DNA from: Rickettsiales endosymbiont of Stachyamoeba lipophora
GTDB taxonomy: Bacteria > Pseudomonadota > Alphaproteobacteria > Rickettsiales > 33-17
DNA length: 64,000 nt
Assembly (NCBI RefSeq): GCF_003932735.1
Contig: NZ_CP033611.1
Location: 1,091,501-1,155,500 of the forward strand
Direction of reading: 5' to 3'
A program made the translations under genes and the position numbers. Below, piece after piece: positions 17,277-26,223 of this stretch (position 1 is the first letter of the stretch; the number at the start of each line of letters is the position of its first letter). The notes beneath the pieces were generated by a model that saw only the letters and a program-made list of their open reading frames with translations, made no database searches and was not told the origin of the DNA.

Positions 17277-18659
17277 CTAACTAAATATAATCTGCTTTAG
17301 CTGCTTAATATGCTTAATTTCATGAAGTTGAATTTGCTGTTTAGTTAGGGTATCTCTTAATTCATTATCTTTAGTAAATTTAGGGGTAATTATATTTTTA
17401 AAACCAAGTTTTACGGATTCTTTAACTCTGGTTTCAAGATGTTGAACCGTACGCACTTCACCTGAAAGGCCAACTTCTCCTATAAATACTGAGTTTTCTA
17501 TGATCGGTTGGTTGGTGGCTGCAGAAATTAAAGCAGCTGCTGCTGATAGATCCATGGCTGGCTCGCTAATTTTAAGTCCTGACATTACATTTAAATAAAG
17601 TTCTTTATCAGTTAAGTTGAGTCCAAAGCGTGTGGCAAGTACTGCAATGATCATTGCAAGTCGGTTGTTATCCCAACCTACTACTGCACGTCTAGGAGTG
17701 GCCATAAAGGTGGGGGCAACTAATGCTTGAATTTCAGCAAATATTGGCCTAGTTCCTTCAATGCCAGCATAAATACTGCTGCCGCTAATATTTTGGCTTC
17801 TTTCGCCAATAAATAGCGAAGAGGGATTGGTTACCTCAATGAGCCCGCTGCCATGCATTTCAAATACACCAATTTCATTAATACTGCCAAAGCGGTTTTT
17901 AACCGATCTAAGCAGTCGGTATTGATAGCTGCTTTCACCCTCAAAATAAAGTACGGTATCTACCATATGTTCTAATACTTTAGGACCAGCAATTTGTCCT
18001 TCTTTAGTAACATGTCCTACTAAAATAAGAGTAATATTACGTTCTTTAGCAAGACGTATAAGTTCATGTGAGCAGGCCCTAACTTGTGAAACTGTACCTG
18101 GGGCAGAACCAATTGCCTCTAAAAATACGGTTTGAATAGAGTCGATGATTAAAAAATCCAGCTGTTCATCTTTCACCTTGTTTAGAATAAGGTCCAAATT
18201 AGTGGCAGTAAGTAGCTTAAGCCCAGAATTGTTGATGTTAAGTCTTTTTGCTCTTAGGGTAATTTGAGAGGCGGATTCTTCACCTGATACATAAATAACT
18301 TTATGATTATGGCTAGATAATTTAGCAGTTATTTGTAGCAATAAAGTGGATTTACCAATGCCTGGATCACCCCCAATTAATACTGCAGAACCAGGTACAA
18401 ACCCACCTCCTAATACTTGATTTAGCTCTTGGTAATATGAATTAATTCTGGTTTGCTCAGCTATTTCTTGGTTTATATCAAAAAATTGGATTTGATTATT
18501 ATTAAGTTTATTAACTTTGCTAGCATAAAAGCTAGTATTGTCGTTAATTGCTTCTTCGATTATGCTGTTCCAGGCGCCACAATCAGGGCATTTACCTTGC
18601 CATTTTTGGCTAACACTGCCGCATTCTTGGCAGATATATTGGCTGCTTTTTTTTGCCAT
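17277..18659 (-). CDS. radA: DNA repair protein RadA
   Basis: RecA-related helicase that promotes branch migration in recombinational repair. Domains in order: a four-cysteine zinc finger (CQECGSVSQKWQGKCPDCG), a RecA-like core with Walker A GGDPGIGKS at about residue 85, the family-specific KNRFG motif at about 250, and a C-terminal Lon-protease-like domain (ATRFGLNLTDKELYLNV). At 460 aa it is complete. It starts three bases after the end of queF. Confidence 0.97.
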   Translation of the reverse strand: MAKKSSQYICQECGSVSQKWQGKCPDCGAWNSIIEEAINDNTSFYASKVNKLNNNQIQFFDINQEIAEQTRINSYYQELNQVLGGGFVPGSAVLIGGDPGIGKSTLLLQITAKLSSHNHKVIYVSGEESASQITLRAKRLNINNSGLKLLTATNLDLILNKVKDEQLDFLIIDSIQTVFLEAIGSAPGTVSQVRACSHELIRLAKERNITLILVGHVTKEGQIAGPKVLEHMVDTVLYFEGESSYQYRLLRSVKNRFGSINEIGVFEMHGSGLIEVTNPSSLFIGERSQNISGSSIYAGIEGTRPIFAEIQALVAPTFMATPRRAVVGWDNNRLAMIIAVLATRFGLNLTDKELYLNVMSGLKISEPAMDLSAAAALISAATNQPIIENSVFIGEVGLSGEVRTVQHLETRVKESVKLGFKNIITPKFTKDNELRDTLTKQQIQLHEIKHIKQLKQIIFS

Positions 18660-18662
18660 AAC

Positions 18663-19478
18663 TTATTGCCTTATTAATCTTAAGTTTTGTGGAATTATAA
18701 ATTGTGGATCATTAGAGCGAACTGGGTTGATATCAATGCCACCGCGTCTGGTATATCTTGCATAAACAGTAAGAATTTTAGGGTCACATTGATCCATAAT
18801 ATCTTTAAAAATTCTTTCCACACATTGCTCATGAAATTCATTATGATCTCTAAAGCTGATAATATACTTAAGAAGTGAGGCGTGGTCAATTTGCTGGCCG
18901 TGATATTTTATTATTATAGTTCCCCAATCTGGTTGGGAGGTGATTAGGCAATTTGATTTAAGCAGATTGCTGTAAACTGTTTCATGCGTGATATCTTGTT
19001 TTATAACTAATAATTTAGGATTGGGAAAATATTCGGTGATTTCTACCTCAAGGTAATCAATTAAGGTGCCTTGTGGAGCCTCAATACCTAGTTTTGTTTC
19101 CGGATCAACTAGGTTGAGAGTAATTCTGGTTTGTAAGGTTTGTTCTAGATCTTGCTTGATAGTTTGTAATGCTTCATCACTTGAGTTGAAACTAGTATTG
19201 TTAAAGGAGTTTAAATATAATTTTAGAGATTTTGATTCTATAATAAATTTGCTATTTGCTGGATAAATTATTTCAAGTAACTGAACAATAGGCTTACCTT
19301 TTGGGTTTAACCAAGATACTTCATAGGCATTCCAAATATCGTAACCTATAAACGGTAAATGGTGATCATCAATGCCTATTTCCACTCTTTTGTGAATTCT
19401 AGCAATAGGAAAGAGTAGAGCTGGAGTATATTTGTTTTGATAAGTTGTTTTTTGCCCAAGCGGTGAATTTTCAAGCAT
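18663..19478 (-). CDS. queF: NADPH-dependent 7-cyano-7-deazaguanine reductase QueF
   Basis: Reduces preQ0 to preQ1 in queuosine synthesis for the tRNA wobble position. This is the long, two-domain (unimodular-duplicated) form of 271 aa. It has the catalytic cysteine in KSNCLITSQPDWG, the QueF motif region EFHEQCVERIFKDIM, and the C-terminal TRRGGIDINP. It is placed directly upstream of radA, probably in one transcript. Its preservation suggests that queuosine modification is made or salvaged here. Confidence 0.95.
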   Translation of the reverse strand: MLENSPLGQKTTYQNKYTPALLFPIARIHKRVEIGIDDHHLPFIGYDIWNAYEVSWLNPKGKPIVQLLEIIYPANSKFIIESKSLKLYLNSFNNTSFNSSDEALQTIKQDLEQTLQTRITLNLVDPETKLGIEAPQGTLIDYLEVEITEYFPNPKLLVIKQDITHETVYSNLLKSNCLITSQPDWGTIIIKYHGQQIDHASLLKYIISFRDHNEFHEQCVERIFKDIMDQCDPKILTVYARYTRRGGIDINPVRSNDPQFIIPQNLRLIRQ

Positions 19479-19548
19479 TTATATCCTCACTTATTGTAGC
19501 TCTCTTGTCGGTTTAAATCTTGCAAGTAAATTTATCATAGAAATTTGC

Positions 19549-19719
19549 TTAGGGTTTGCTTCGTTTATGTTTATATAAGTTCAGCTTCTTAAGACTAGGC
19601 ATTTCTTCTAAAATTTCCTCAACAATCTCAAGTTCTGTTAGTAGAATATTAAAATAGCCATTTATGGATAAAAGTAAATACTTGGTAAGTTTTGCAGTAA
19701 AATTTTGAGTATTATAACA
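19549..19719 (-). pseudogene. Remnant of a leucine-rich-repeat gene
   Basis: A 56-codon open stretch without a start codon ends in TAA at 19549. The encoded end reads LTELEIVEEILEEMPSLKKL then NLYKHKRSKP, a typical RNase-inhibitor-like leucine-rich-repeat unit. It lies head-to-head with the intact LRR-like gene at 19828, so it is probably the 3' remnant of a neighbouring paralogue. The remainder of the 19479-19827 spacer shows nothing further. Confidence 0.45.
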
Positions 19720-19827
19720 TTAATAATAATTACAATAGTTTAATAAATGCTTAAAAATATTGAATAATTAATCTTTTTATAATAAACTATAATGTAATAT
19801 ACTTAAAACATCAGTAGTAGGTAAATT

Positions 19828-21060
19828 ATGCAGATAGCTAATTTTGAACAAGCTTTAACTACTTTAGCTACAGATGTTAGCTTGCATATACAGGAATACA
19901 ATGTAAATGATGTTCAGGCGCAAATTTTAAGTGATGCTATTATTAACAGCCCAACAATTGAGAATCTAGTATTAAGTCTTTATGGATTATCACATAAGGG
20001 CTGGCAATCAATAGATCGCGCGATTTATCTACGCCAAGTTAAGCATGTTAATATCAAGCATGATTTAAGCGGTATTGTCGAAATGGCTACTAATGCTCCT
20101 AATATCTTTGCAAGGATGCAAAAAATGTGTCTTTCAAATTCTGCTATTGAGACTTTTACTAAAGTTTGTCAAATTTTAACCGATAAAAAAATCAAAAGTA
20201 ATATTAAATTTTTACAAATAACAAATGTGGGTTTTGATGAAGCTGCAAGAATAGCTTTGGGTAACCTATTAAATAATACTATCACCATCAAGCAATTAAC
20301 TATTACCGATACACAAAGGAATTTTAATAATAAAGGAATTGAACAAATTATTGCAGCTTTGAAAATAAATTGTCCTTTAGAAAAACTTGAGCTTACTAGT
20401 TGCGGTATAGATGAAAAAAGATTGATAGCAATGTTTAATGCATTAAAAGATAACTATAATTTGCGCAGCTTGGCGATTACAGGGGTAAATCAATTGCCAA
20501 ATAAAGCTTCTAAGAAAATGGTTGAAGCTTCAAAGCAGTCTAAGCGCCTTACCGAATTTTATATTGCTCCTGAAGACTATGTTGCGCATTGTAAGTCTAA
20601 AATGTTCAAATTATCTGCTAATTTAATGCAGTTTAACTCCATATTTGGAAGCATAGATGATTTGCAGCTAATTAAGCGAAATTTTTTAGCTACCCAAGAG
20701 ATAGTAAAGCTGATTGAGCATAATGACGATTTCAGTCTTGCTCAAGTGGGAGAGGTGGTTCAAAGATATAATGCTGTAAATACTATGCTAATTAAACGCA
20801 ATAATTTTACAGAGCCTGAAATTAAGCAGAAGCTTAAAAATATTTTAGAGGTTTTTTATGAAAATTATTTTTATTTTAAAGGAGGTAGCAAAAGCGAGGT
20901 TAGCTTATGCGGAACTCTAGTACCAAAGGAAATAGTGAGCCATATTGGCACCTATGCTGATGCTTCTTATTCATTAAGATTAGGTAATAAACAGCAAAGC
21001 ATAACAGCTCAAGTTGCTAATCATCCATCTGATCTAACGCGTGTGTGTAATATTATGTAA
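19828..21060 (+). CDS. Leucine-rich-repeat (RNI-like) protein, probable host-interaction protein
   Basis: A 410-aa protein with degenerate leucine-rich repeats over about residues 45-240: NLVLSLYGLSHKGWQSI, then KFLQITNVGFDEAARIALGN, LEKLELTSCGIDEKRLIAM and LRSLAITGVNQL. Repeat spacing of about 28 suits the RNase-inhibitor type. The C-terminal 170 residues are helical and end with a segment VPKEIVSHIGTYADAS that faintly resembles an F-box-like helix. No signal peptide is present. Such repeat proteins in intracellular alphaproteobacteria are often type IV effectors; that role is inference here. Confidence 0.6.
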   Translation: MQIANFEQALTTLATDVSLHIQEYNVNDVQAQILSDAIINSPTIENLVLSLYGLSHKGWQSIDRAIYLRQVKHVNIKHDLSGIVEMATNAPNIFARMQKMCLSNSAIETFTKVCQILTDKKIKSNIKFLQITNVGFDEAARIALGNLLNNTITIKQLTITDTQRNFNNKGIEQIIAALKINCPLEKLELTSCGIDEKRLIAMFNALKDNYNLRSLAITGVNQLPNKASKKMVEASKQSKRLTEFYIAPEDYVAHCKSKMFKLSANLMQFNSIFGSIDDLQLIKRNFLATQEIVKLIEHNDDFSLAQVGEVVQRYNAVNTMLIKRNNFTEPEIKQKLKNILEVFYENYFYFKGGSKSEVSLCGTLVPKEIVSHIGTYADASYSLRLGNKQQSITAQVANHPSDLTRVCNIM

Positions 21061-21267
21061 ATTGAAAATAATCCGGGTGATGAGAGCTTGATATAAAAAA
21101 GTGGCTTTAATAGCAAAATGTTATTTGTTGAGATTATTTCCTGATATTTCACTTTTTTACATCATAAATATGCATTACATTTTGTTAAAAATATAGTTGG
21201 CTAGAAAGTATTATTGCCAAAAGGCAAGAGAGTATCAATCAAAGATCGCTAACTAAAATATGAAATT

Positions 21268-21984
21268 TTAGTTAGTAGTAAGGCTAAAATGATAAAAGCA
21301 AATTGCTGCTGCATTTGAAACATTTAGGCTTTCTACTTCTGTGTTCATAGGGATTTTAACTAGCTCATCACATTTTTGAGTGGTAAGTTGCCGCATTCCT
21401 TTGCCTTCAGAGCCTAATATAATAATTTTTTTCTCAAATTTGGGTAGTTCATTTAAAGTTTTGATAGCCATGCCATCTAGGCCAATTGACCAAAAACCAT
21501 GTTTTTTTAATTTCTCAATGCTTTGAGCTAAGTTTTTGACTTCAATAAGATTAATAAATTCAATGCATCCTGCGGAGGTTTTGGCAATAGTTGCCATGTT
21601 TTTTGGGCTGTGTCTTTCCGTAATAATTAAGCCCTGAACGTTAAAAGCCGCAGCGCTTCTTATAATTGCTCCTACGTTATGAGGATCGGTAATTTGATCA
21701 AGAGCTGCTAAAGTAAGGTGGGGTTGATCTTGATTAATATATAGAAATTCATCTAATTCTAAGGTGCTCAATTCTGAACATTCAAGCACAAAGCCGCCAT
21801 GTATTGCATCTAGCCCTGCTATCTTTGATAATTCTTGCGGAGATTTGTAAACAACCGGGAAAGCTAACTTAGCAGTTTGAATAAAATCTTTATGGCTAGT
21901 GTAAAGCTGATATTTCTTGCGGTTTGGATTATTGATTGCTGCAAGGCATGCGTGCTTGCCAAAAAGTTTTATGGTATTTGACAT
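21268..21984 (-). CDS. rlmB: 23S rRNA 2'-O-methyltransferase of the TrmH/RlmB family
   Basis: SpoU-class methyltransferase with a C-terminal trefoil knot. The family motifs are ALDQITDPHNVGAIIRSAAA (motif 1), ILGSEGKGM (motif 2) and IPMNTEVESLNVSNAAAI (motif 3). The substrate-binding N-terminal domain begins IKLFGKHACLAAI. I chose ATG at 21984 (MSNTIKLFG) because homologues begin here; a longer frame starts at 22032 but its extra 16 residues are not family-like. The gene faces away from the tRNA-tuf block. RlmB (G2251) is the likeliest member, not proven. Confidence 0.88.
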   Translation of the reverse strand: MSNTIKLFGKHACLAAINNPNRKKYQLYTSHKDFIQTAKLAFPVVYKSPQELSKIAGLDAIHGGFVLECSELSTLELDEFLYINQDQPHLTLAALDQITDPHNVGAIIRSAAAFNVQGLIITERHSPKNMATIAKTSAGCIEFINLIEVKNLAQSIEKLKKHGFWSIGLDGMAIKTLNELPKFEKKIIILGSEGKGMRQLTTQKCDELVKIPMNTEVESLNVSNAAAICFYHFSLTTN

Positions 21985-22098
21985 ATTTTTAATTTTTTCT
22001 TTTGTTATGAGTGAAATGCAAAAAAAAAGCAAATATAAAAATTATTCTTGCCATTTTATTATTTGTTGCTAACTTAAAGCCACCTCATGGAATTTTAT

Positions 22099-22184
22099 GG
22101 AGGAGTGGCCGAGTGGTCAATGGCAGCAGACTGTAAATCTGCCCGCGCAAGCGTTCGTAGGTTCAAATCCTACCTCCTCCACCA
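22099..22184 (+). tRNA. tRNA-Tyr (anticodon GTA)
   Basis: An 86-nt class II tRNA. The acceptor GGAGGAG pairs with CTCCTCC, the anticodon loop is CTGTAAA with anticodon GTA, there is a long variable arm, the T-arm has GTTCAAATC, and the CCA end is encoded. It is followed 24 bases later by tRNA-Gly. Confidence 0.97.
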
Positions 22185-22208
22185 TCTTTTACAAATTACT
22201 TATTACAT

Positions 22209-22282
22209 GCGGGTGTAGCTCAATGGTAGAGTCCCAGCCTTCCAAGCTGGTAGTGTGGGTTCGATTCCCATCACCCGCTCCA
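22209..22282 (+). tRNA. tRNA-Gly (anticodon TCC)
   Basis: A 74-nt cloverleaf. The acceptor GCGGGTG pairs with CACCCGC, the anticodon loop CTTCCAA gives anticodon TCC, the T-arm has GGTTCGATTCC, and the terminal CCA is encoded. The Tyr-Gly-tuf order is a widely conserved bacterial arrangement. Confidence 0.97.
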
Positions 22283-22453
22283 TTCTGAAAAAAATCACGC
22301 ATATTTTGATAAAATTGTTGATAATCTGGTTGTAAAAAATTTATTTTGTTGTATTAAGTAATGCATTCTTGAAAATCTTCTACTGATTAGTAAAATTATT
22401 TATTTTCAGTATGACACATTCGGTTTAAATTAACATTTTTGGAGTTAGTAAAA

Positions 22454-23644
22454 ATGGCGAAAGCAAAGTTTGAGCGTAATAAGCCGCACGCAAATATAGG
22501 GACCATCGGACACGTAGACCATGGTAAGACCACATTAACAGCGGCAATCACTAAAGTGTTGTCAAAGGCAGGCGGTGCGACGTATCGAGGGTATGACCAA
22601 ATCGACGCAGCACCTGAAGAGAAAGCACGTGGTATAACTATATCAACCTCACACGTAGAATATGAGACAGTAAATAGGCACTATGCACACGTAGATTGCC
22701 CAGGACATGCTGACTATGTAAAGAATATGATCACTGGTGCTGCACAAATGGATGGAGCAATCTTGGTAGTATCAGCTGCTGACGGTCCAATGCCACAGAC
22801 TCGTGAGCATATTTTGCTTGCACGTCAAGTAGGTGTACCGGCGATGGTAGTGTTCTTGAACAAAGTAGATATGGTTGATGATCCTGAATTATTAGACCTA
22901 GTAGAAATGGAAGTAAGAGAATTATTATCCAAATATGATTTCCCAGGTGATGATATACCGATAATCCGTGGTTCAGCGCTTGCAGCGTTAGATGGTGATA
23001 ATGAGGAAATAGGTGAGAATGCAATTCTTAAACTTATGGAAGCAGTAGATAGCTATATTCCAACTCCAGCACGTCCAGTAGACAAGCCGTTCTTAATGCC
23101 GATTGAAGATGTGTTCTCAATTTCAGGACGTGGTACTGTAGTAACCGGCCGTATCGAACGTGGTATTGTCAAAGTTGGTGAAGAAGTAGAGATCATTGGT
23201 ATTAATGCGACCCAAAAAACTACTTGTACTGGTGTAGAAATGTTCCGTAAGCTACTTGATGAAGGTCAAGCTGGTGATAACGTTGGTGTATTACTCCGTG
23301 GTACCAAACGTGAAGATGTGGAACGTGGACAAGTTCTTGCTAAACCAGGCAGTATAACTCCACATACTAACTTCGAAGCTGAAGTGTATGTATTAAGTAA
23401 AGAAGAAGGTGGAAGACATACCCCGTTCTTTGCAAATTATCGTCCACAATTCTATTTCAGAACTACCGACGTGACTGGTATTGTAAATTTACCAGAAGGA
23501 AAAGAAATGGTGATGCCAGGTGATAACCTTAAAATCACTGTGGAATTAATTGCACCAATCGCAATGGAAGAAGGTTTAAGATTCGCTATCCGTGAGGGTG
23601 GTAGAACCGTTGGCGCTGGTGTGGTTGCTAAAATTTTAAAATAG
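22454..23644 (+). CDS. tuf: Elongation factor Tu
   Basis: GTPase that delivers aminoacyl-tRNA to the ribosome. ATG at 22454 follows GGAG at 22441 and gives the standard [16 protein letters not shown]; an upstream in-frame start at 22439 is ignored. G-motifs: [20 protein letters not shown] and SAL. Domains II and III are intact; length 396 aa. The first 350 bases use more GTA, GCA and CAC codons than the rest, which may reflect conversion with another copy, a weak observation. It ends at a strong terminator. Confidence 0.99.
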   Translation: MAKAKFERNKPHANIGTIGHVDHGKTTLTAAITKVLSKAGGATYRGYDQIDAAPEEKARGITISTSHVEYETVNRHYAHVDCPGHADYVKNMITGAAQMDGAILVVSAADGPMPQTREHILLARQVGVPAMVVFLNKVDMVDDPELLDLVEMEVRELLSKYDFPGDDIPIIRGSALAALDGDNEEIGENAILKLMEAVDSYIPTPARPVDKPFLMPIEDVFSISGRGTVVTGRIERGIVKVGEEVEIIGINATQKTTCTGVEMFRKLLDEGQAGDNVGVLLRGTKREDVERGQVLAKPGSITPHTNFEAEVYVLSKEEGGRHTPFFANYRPQFYFRTTDVTGIVNLPEGKEMVMPGDNLKITVELIAPIAMEEGLRFAIREGGRTVGAGVVAKILK

Positions 23645-23678
23645 TTTTTTGAAAACTTAAGGTTTTGAAAATTTTGTT

Positions 23679-23711
23679 TAAAAAGAACCCCTGTAAAAAG
23701 GGGTTCTTTTT
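23679..23711 (+). terminator. Terminator of tuf
   Basis: A stem AAAAGAACCCC/GGGGTTCTTTT with an 8-base loop and a T-rich tail lies about 35 bases after the tuf stop. It separates tuf from the minus-strand accessory island that follows. Confidence 0.92.
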
Positions 23712-23778
23712 AATTTTGTCGGTTACTTAACTTGTATTTAAAGTGGTATATTTGCCTTATAAAGATGGCTGTATTAAA

Positions 23779-24152
23779 TTAAAGTTTAAGCGAGTTAAGC
23801 GAGGGGCGAGAAGGAGTTTTAGAGATGTATCGGTCTAGTGCATCTTTTTTATCTTCATCTGAAATTTCATGTTCATCAATCTCAAGAATAATTCTATGTT
23901 TATATGCTAGTAAATTATGTTTTGTTTTCGCTTCTTGCATTTCTGCTTCTGTAAGAGCAATGAAAAATGAGAAGGGATTTCCTTCTGTATCTCTTAATTT
24001 TAAAAGTTTTAAAACTACCTCTGTTTTTTCGTTTTGATTTGCTTGAGCTGCTATAGTGGAGGTTTGTTGTTGAGCTAGATCTTGAATTTATTTTTGTTTT
24101 CAATTATGCCTGGCTGTCCTTTGATGATATTTGGTATGTATATTTTGATCAT
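23779..24152 (-). pseudogene. Frameshifted small hypothetical gene
   Basis: ATG at 24152, behind an AAGAGG ribosome-binding site, opens MIKIYIPNIIKGQPGIIENK and stops after 25 residues. From about 24085, in another frame, a further 98 codons read as a well-formed protein (KTEVVLKLLKLRDTEGNPF, then ALTEAEMQEAKTKHNLLAYK, HRIILEIDEHEISDEDKKDA) to TAA at 23779. The total length is not a multiple of three, so one frameshift separates the parts. It might be a real lesion, a sequencing error or, less likely, programmed. No family is recognised. Confidence 0.5.
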
Positions 24153-24292
24153 GTCCTCTTCCTTTGTTCTAGTTTGATCTTAATTTGAACTGTAAAAATA
24201 ATTTTTACTTTGGTCAATTTAGTTTCCATTTGTTTATTATTTTTAACAGTTGGTTTGTTGCCTGTGTTGTTGTAAGTTGTCCTTACAGTCAT
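24149..24292 (-). CDS. Short hypothetical protein, 47 aa
   Basis: ATG at 24292 opens a 47-residue basic peptide (MTVRTTYNNTGNKPTVKNNK, then a hydrophobic/basic strand KVKIIFTVQIKIKLEQ). Its stop TGA overlaps the ATG of the next small gene as ATGA, which suggests coupled translation. The opening of the downstream product (IKIYIPN) is similar in kind. The function is unknown and it may be a remnant. Confidence 0.35.
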   Translation of the reverse strand: MTVRTTYNNTGNKPTVKNNKQMETKLTKVKIIFTVQIKIKLEQRKRT

Positions 24293-24338
24293 GCTTTATT
24301 GTTTATAAAAGCTATAGATCCGCTTAGTTTGTTTTGTG

Positions 24339-24512
24339 TTATATAATATTTTTTACTACTTCTTCAACAGTGAAAATTGTATGATCTTTTATTTGCTAGT
24401 TCTGCTTTATGAGCGCTTTCTTTGAGTAGATTTTTATTTATTCAGGTTCATCTGTTTGAAAATAAATTTTTATTCTTTGAGCTTGACTGGTTTTATTGGT
24501 GATTAATTTATA
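24339..24512 (-). pseudogene. Decayed small gene with at least two frame breaks
   Basis: Three consecutive short frames on the minus strand read as parts of one protein: SQAQRIKIYFQTDEPE, then LLKESAHKAELANK, then KDHTIFTVEEVVKNII followed by TAA at 24339. Each is well-formed while the other frames are full of stops. The opening strand RIKIYF resembles those of the two small genes downstream, so these may be decayed members of one small family. Confidence 0.4.
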
Positions 24513-25243
24513 AAATATCCTTGGGTTTTTAAAAAGCTTATTATGTTTTTTTCTTCTGTTAAATTAAATTCAAAGATAGCCTTGTATATCAAGTAGCTAC
24601 CATGCTGTGGTACACGTTTAGAGTTACCTTTAAGTAAAAATTTTAGTTTCAGTATTAATAATTTGAGTTCTTCGTTTAAGTTGGATTTTATTAGATTAAA
24701 GAATTTTAAGGTGGCCGCTTGGTCGTTTTCAGATAAGGTCCACAAATCAACTTTCCATTCAGTTGTGCTCGCTATAGACCTTGCTTTTAAGGTTGAGGGT
24801 GAATTGGGAGTAGGATATAGGGAGGTATGTATGGCATTTATGTTATCTTCTGGTATGATAAATGCTTTTTTGGACTGTTTATCTAAGTCGGTTATTGGGT
24901 CGGCTGTGGGTTCATTAGGAATTCGATAGGTGATGCAGCTATATACTCCTTCTGGTAAATCAGTGCGATTCTTTGCTTTAGTAAAATTAATTAGTTTTAC
25001 TGCATGCACTAAGGGACTATCAAGTAACTCGCGAGCAATTTGAATATGAACATTAACTGGGTTAAGGTGGGGAGGCAAAATAAGGTTAAGATCGATATCA
25101 TTCCACACCATTAGATCTAGCGCGTAACTACCGTTAATGATCACTTGGCCATATTGAGATAATAATTCAATTAACCTAGTTTGGGCTAAAAACTCATTAG
25201 CCTGGTTTTTAATCTGTATCGATTGGTAGAGTTGTTCGTTCAT
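24503..25243 (-). CDS. Nucleotidyltransferase-fold protein
   Basis: A 246-aa protein with the hallmark of the polymerase-beta/minimal nucleotidyltransferase fold at about residues 36-55: VIINGSYALDLMVWNDIDLN, that is GS followed by a D-x-D pair, which would bind metal and nucleotide. Later acidic strands (EWKVDLWTL) may give the third carboxylate. The C-terminus is helical ([14 protein letters not shown]). This group includes aminoglycoside and lincosamide adenylyltransferases; the substrate is not known. It overlaps the truncated acetyltransferase gene upstream by 35 bases, so it belongs to the same transcript. Confidence 0.6.
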   Translation of the reverse strand: MNEQLYQSIQIKNQANEFLAQTRLIELLSQYGQVIINGSYALDLMVWNDIDLNLILPPHLNPVNVHIQIARELLDSPLVHAVKLINFTKAKNRTDLPEGVYSCITYRIPNEPTADPITDLDKQSKKAFIIPEDNINAIHTSLYPTPNSPSTLKARSIASTTEWKVDLWTLSENDQAATLKFFNLIKSNLNEELKLLILKLKFLLKGNSKRVPQHGSYLIYKAIFEFNLTEEKNIISFLKTQGYFIN

Positions 25244-25565
25244 AACTAATTAAGAAATCTAGCGTATTACTATTACCCGTTTTAGATAAATTATCTTTCC
25301 AAATTTGTGGTATATCTTCCTCCGGCATTATTTGTGAGGTTATAATTAGGCAGGAAGGGTCATCTTCAATCAAGCCTAGCCAATAATGATAGTCATGCTC
25401 ATCATTACAGTAAGGATATTTCTCTTTACGGCCACTCATAAAGATAATTATATCTTCTTTATGCTCAGGACTATTATCCCAAAATTCTTGGATATAAGGT
25501 TTATCTAGCCAATTAAAAATTATCTCTTTATCTCTGATGGTTGCTGGCTTAAAGATTAGATTCAT
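25209..25565 (-). CDS. Truncated GNAT acetyltransferase (AAC(6')-like N-terminal part)
   Basis: The 118-aa product begins FKPATIRDKEIIFNWLDKPY, then IQEFWDN, the start of GNAT enzymes related to AAC(6') and siderophore acetyltransferases, and continues through CNDEHDYHYWLGLIEDDPSC to LDFLIS. Full enzymes then carry the acetyl-CoA binding loop (G-x-G-x-G/A) and about 60 further residues; here the frame ends in SYERTTLPIDTD. The protein thus lacks its cofactor site and is probably inactive. ATG overlaps the stop of the hexapeptide acetyltransferase by 4 bases. Confidence 0.6.
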   Translation of the reverse strand: MNLIFKPATIRDKEIIFNWLDKPYIQEFWDNSPEHKEDIIIFMSGRKEKYPYCNDEHDYHYWLGLIEDDPSCLIITSQIMPEEDIPQIWKDNLSKTGNSNTLDFLISYERTTLPIDTD

Positions 25566-26212
25566 AATTTGCCTTCAACAAACTTTTGGTGTAGCTCCGC
25601 AACTTTATCTGACCTTAATAAATCTAAATTCCTTTTTAGTGTAGCAATATCCCAATCACACCATTTAATCTGCAATAATTTCTCAATATCTTCCGACTCA
25701 AATCTCTTTTTTATAAACCTAGCAGGATTACCACCCCAAATTTCATAAGGCCCAACATTTTTGGTAATAAGGCTTCTTGCGCCAATAACTGCTCCATCGG
25801 CTATTTTAATTCCGGGCATGATCATCGCTTCTGCGCCAATCCAGACATCATTACCAATAACTGTATCTCCTTTTAATTTATGAGCTTTAGGCGGCACATT
25901 AGTATATACATCAAAATCATCATCAAATCCATCAAGAGGATAGGCAGCTATCCAATTATAATTATGCCCTTGTGTACCTCCCATCATGAATTTTACTCCA
26001 GTTGCAATTGAACAGAATTTACCAATTATAAGCTTATCTATTTCATAATCTTGAAAGTGATTATCTTTTTCATCAAGGTACATAACACAATCTTCAAATG
26101 GTTTACCATGATAATAACCACTATAGTAAGTATAATCCCCAACTATAATGTGTTCACATTTAATATGGTCTTTTATAATGATAGATTCACGATAACTATT
26201 AAAAGGATTCAT
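25562..26212 (-). CDS. CatB/Vat-type hexapeptide-repeat acetyltransferase
   Basis: A 216-aa left-handed beta-helix acetyltransferase of the xenobiotic (type B chloramphenicol / streptogramin A) group. Shown by IDKLIIGKFCSIATGVKFMM, the catalytic-loop histidine in GGTQGHNYNW, GNDVWIGAEAMIMPGIKIAD, then GAVIGARSLITKNVGPYEI and GGNPARFIKKRF. It is expected to be a trimer in the cytoplasm that uses acetyl-CoA. Homologues inactivate antibiotics, but many act on unknown substrates. It is preceded directly by an ABC ATPase relic and followed by the other island genes. Confidence 0.85.
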   Translation of the reverse strand: MNPFNSYRESIIIKDHIKCEHIIVGDYTYYSGYYHGKPFEDCVMYLDEKDNHFQDYEIDKLIIGKFCSIATGVKFMMGGTQGHNYNWIAAYPLDGFDDDFDVYTNVPPKAHKLKGDTVIGNDVWIGAEAMIMPGIKIADGAVIGARSLITKNVGPYEIWGGNPARFIKKRFESEDIEKLLQIKWCDWDIATLKRNLDLLRSDKVAELHQKFVEGKL

Positions 26213-26223
26213 ATTTGCTTACC

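Noticed and set aside
21249-21275. 11-bp palindrome over the rlmB stop codon as a terminator
   Set aside because: The stem is nearly all A and T and is not followed by a T run, so the support is too weak.
22454-22800. Different codon choice in the first part of tuf as a sign of gene conversion
   Set aside because: The shift is visible by eye but not measured. Highly expressed genes often show such bias, so I mention it only in the gene entry.
24663-24929. 88-aa plus-strand frame opposite the nucleotidyltransferase gene
   Set aside because: It is the complement of a well-supported coding frame with a D-x-D motif, has no ribosome-binding site and no family resemblance.
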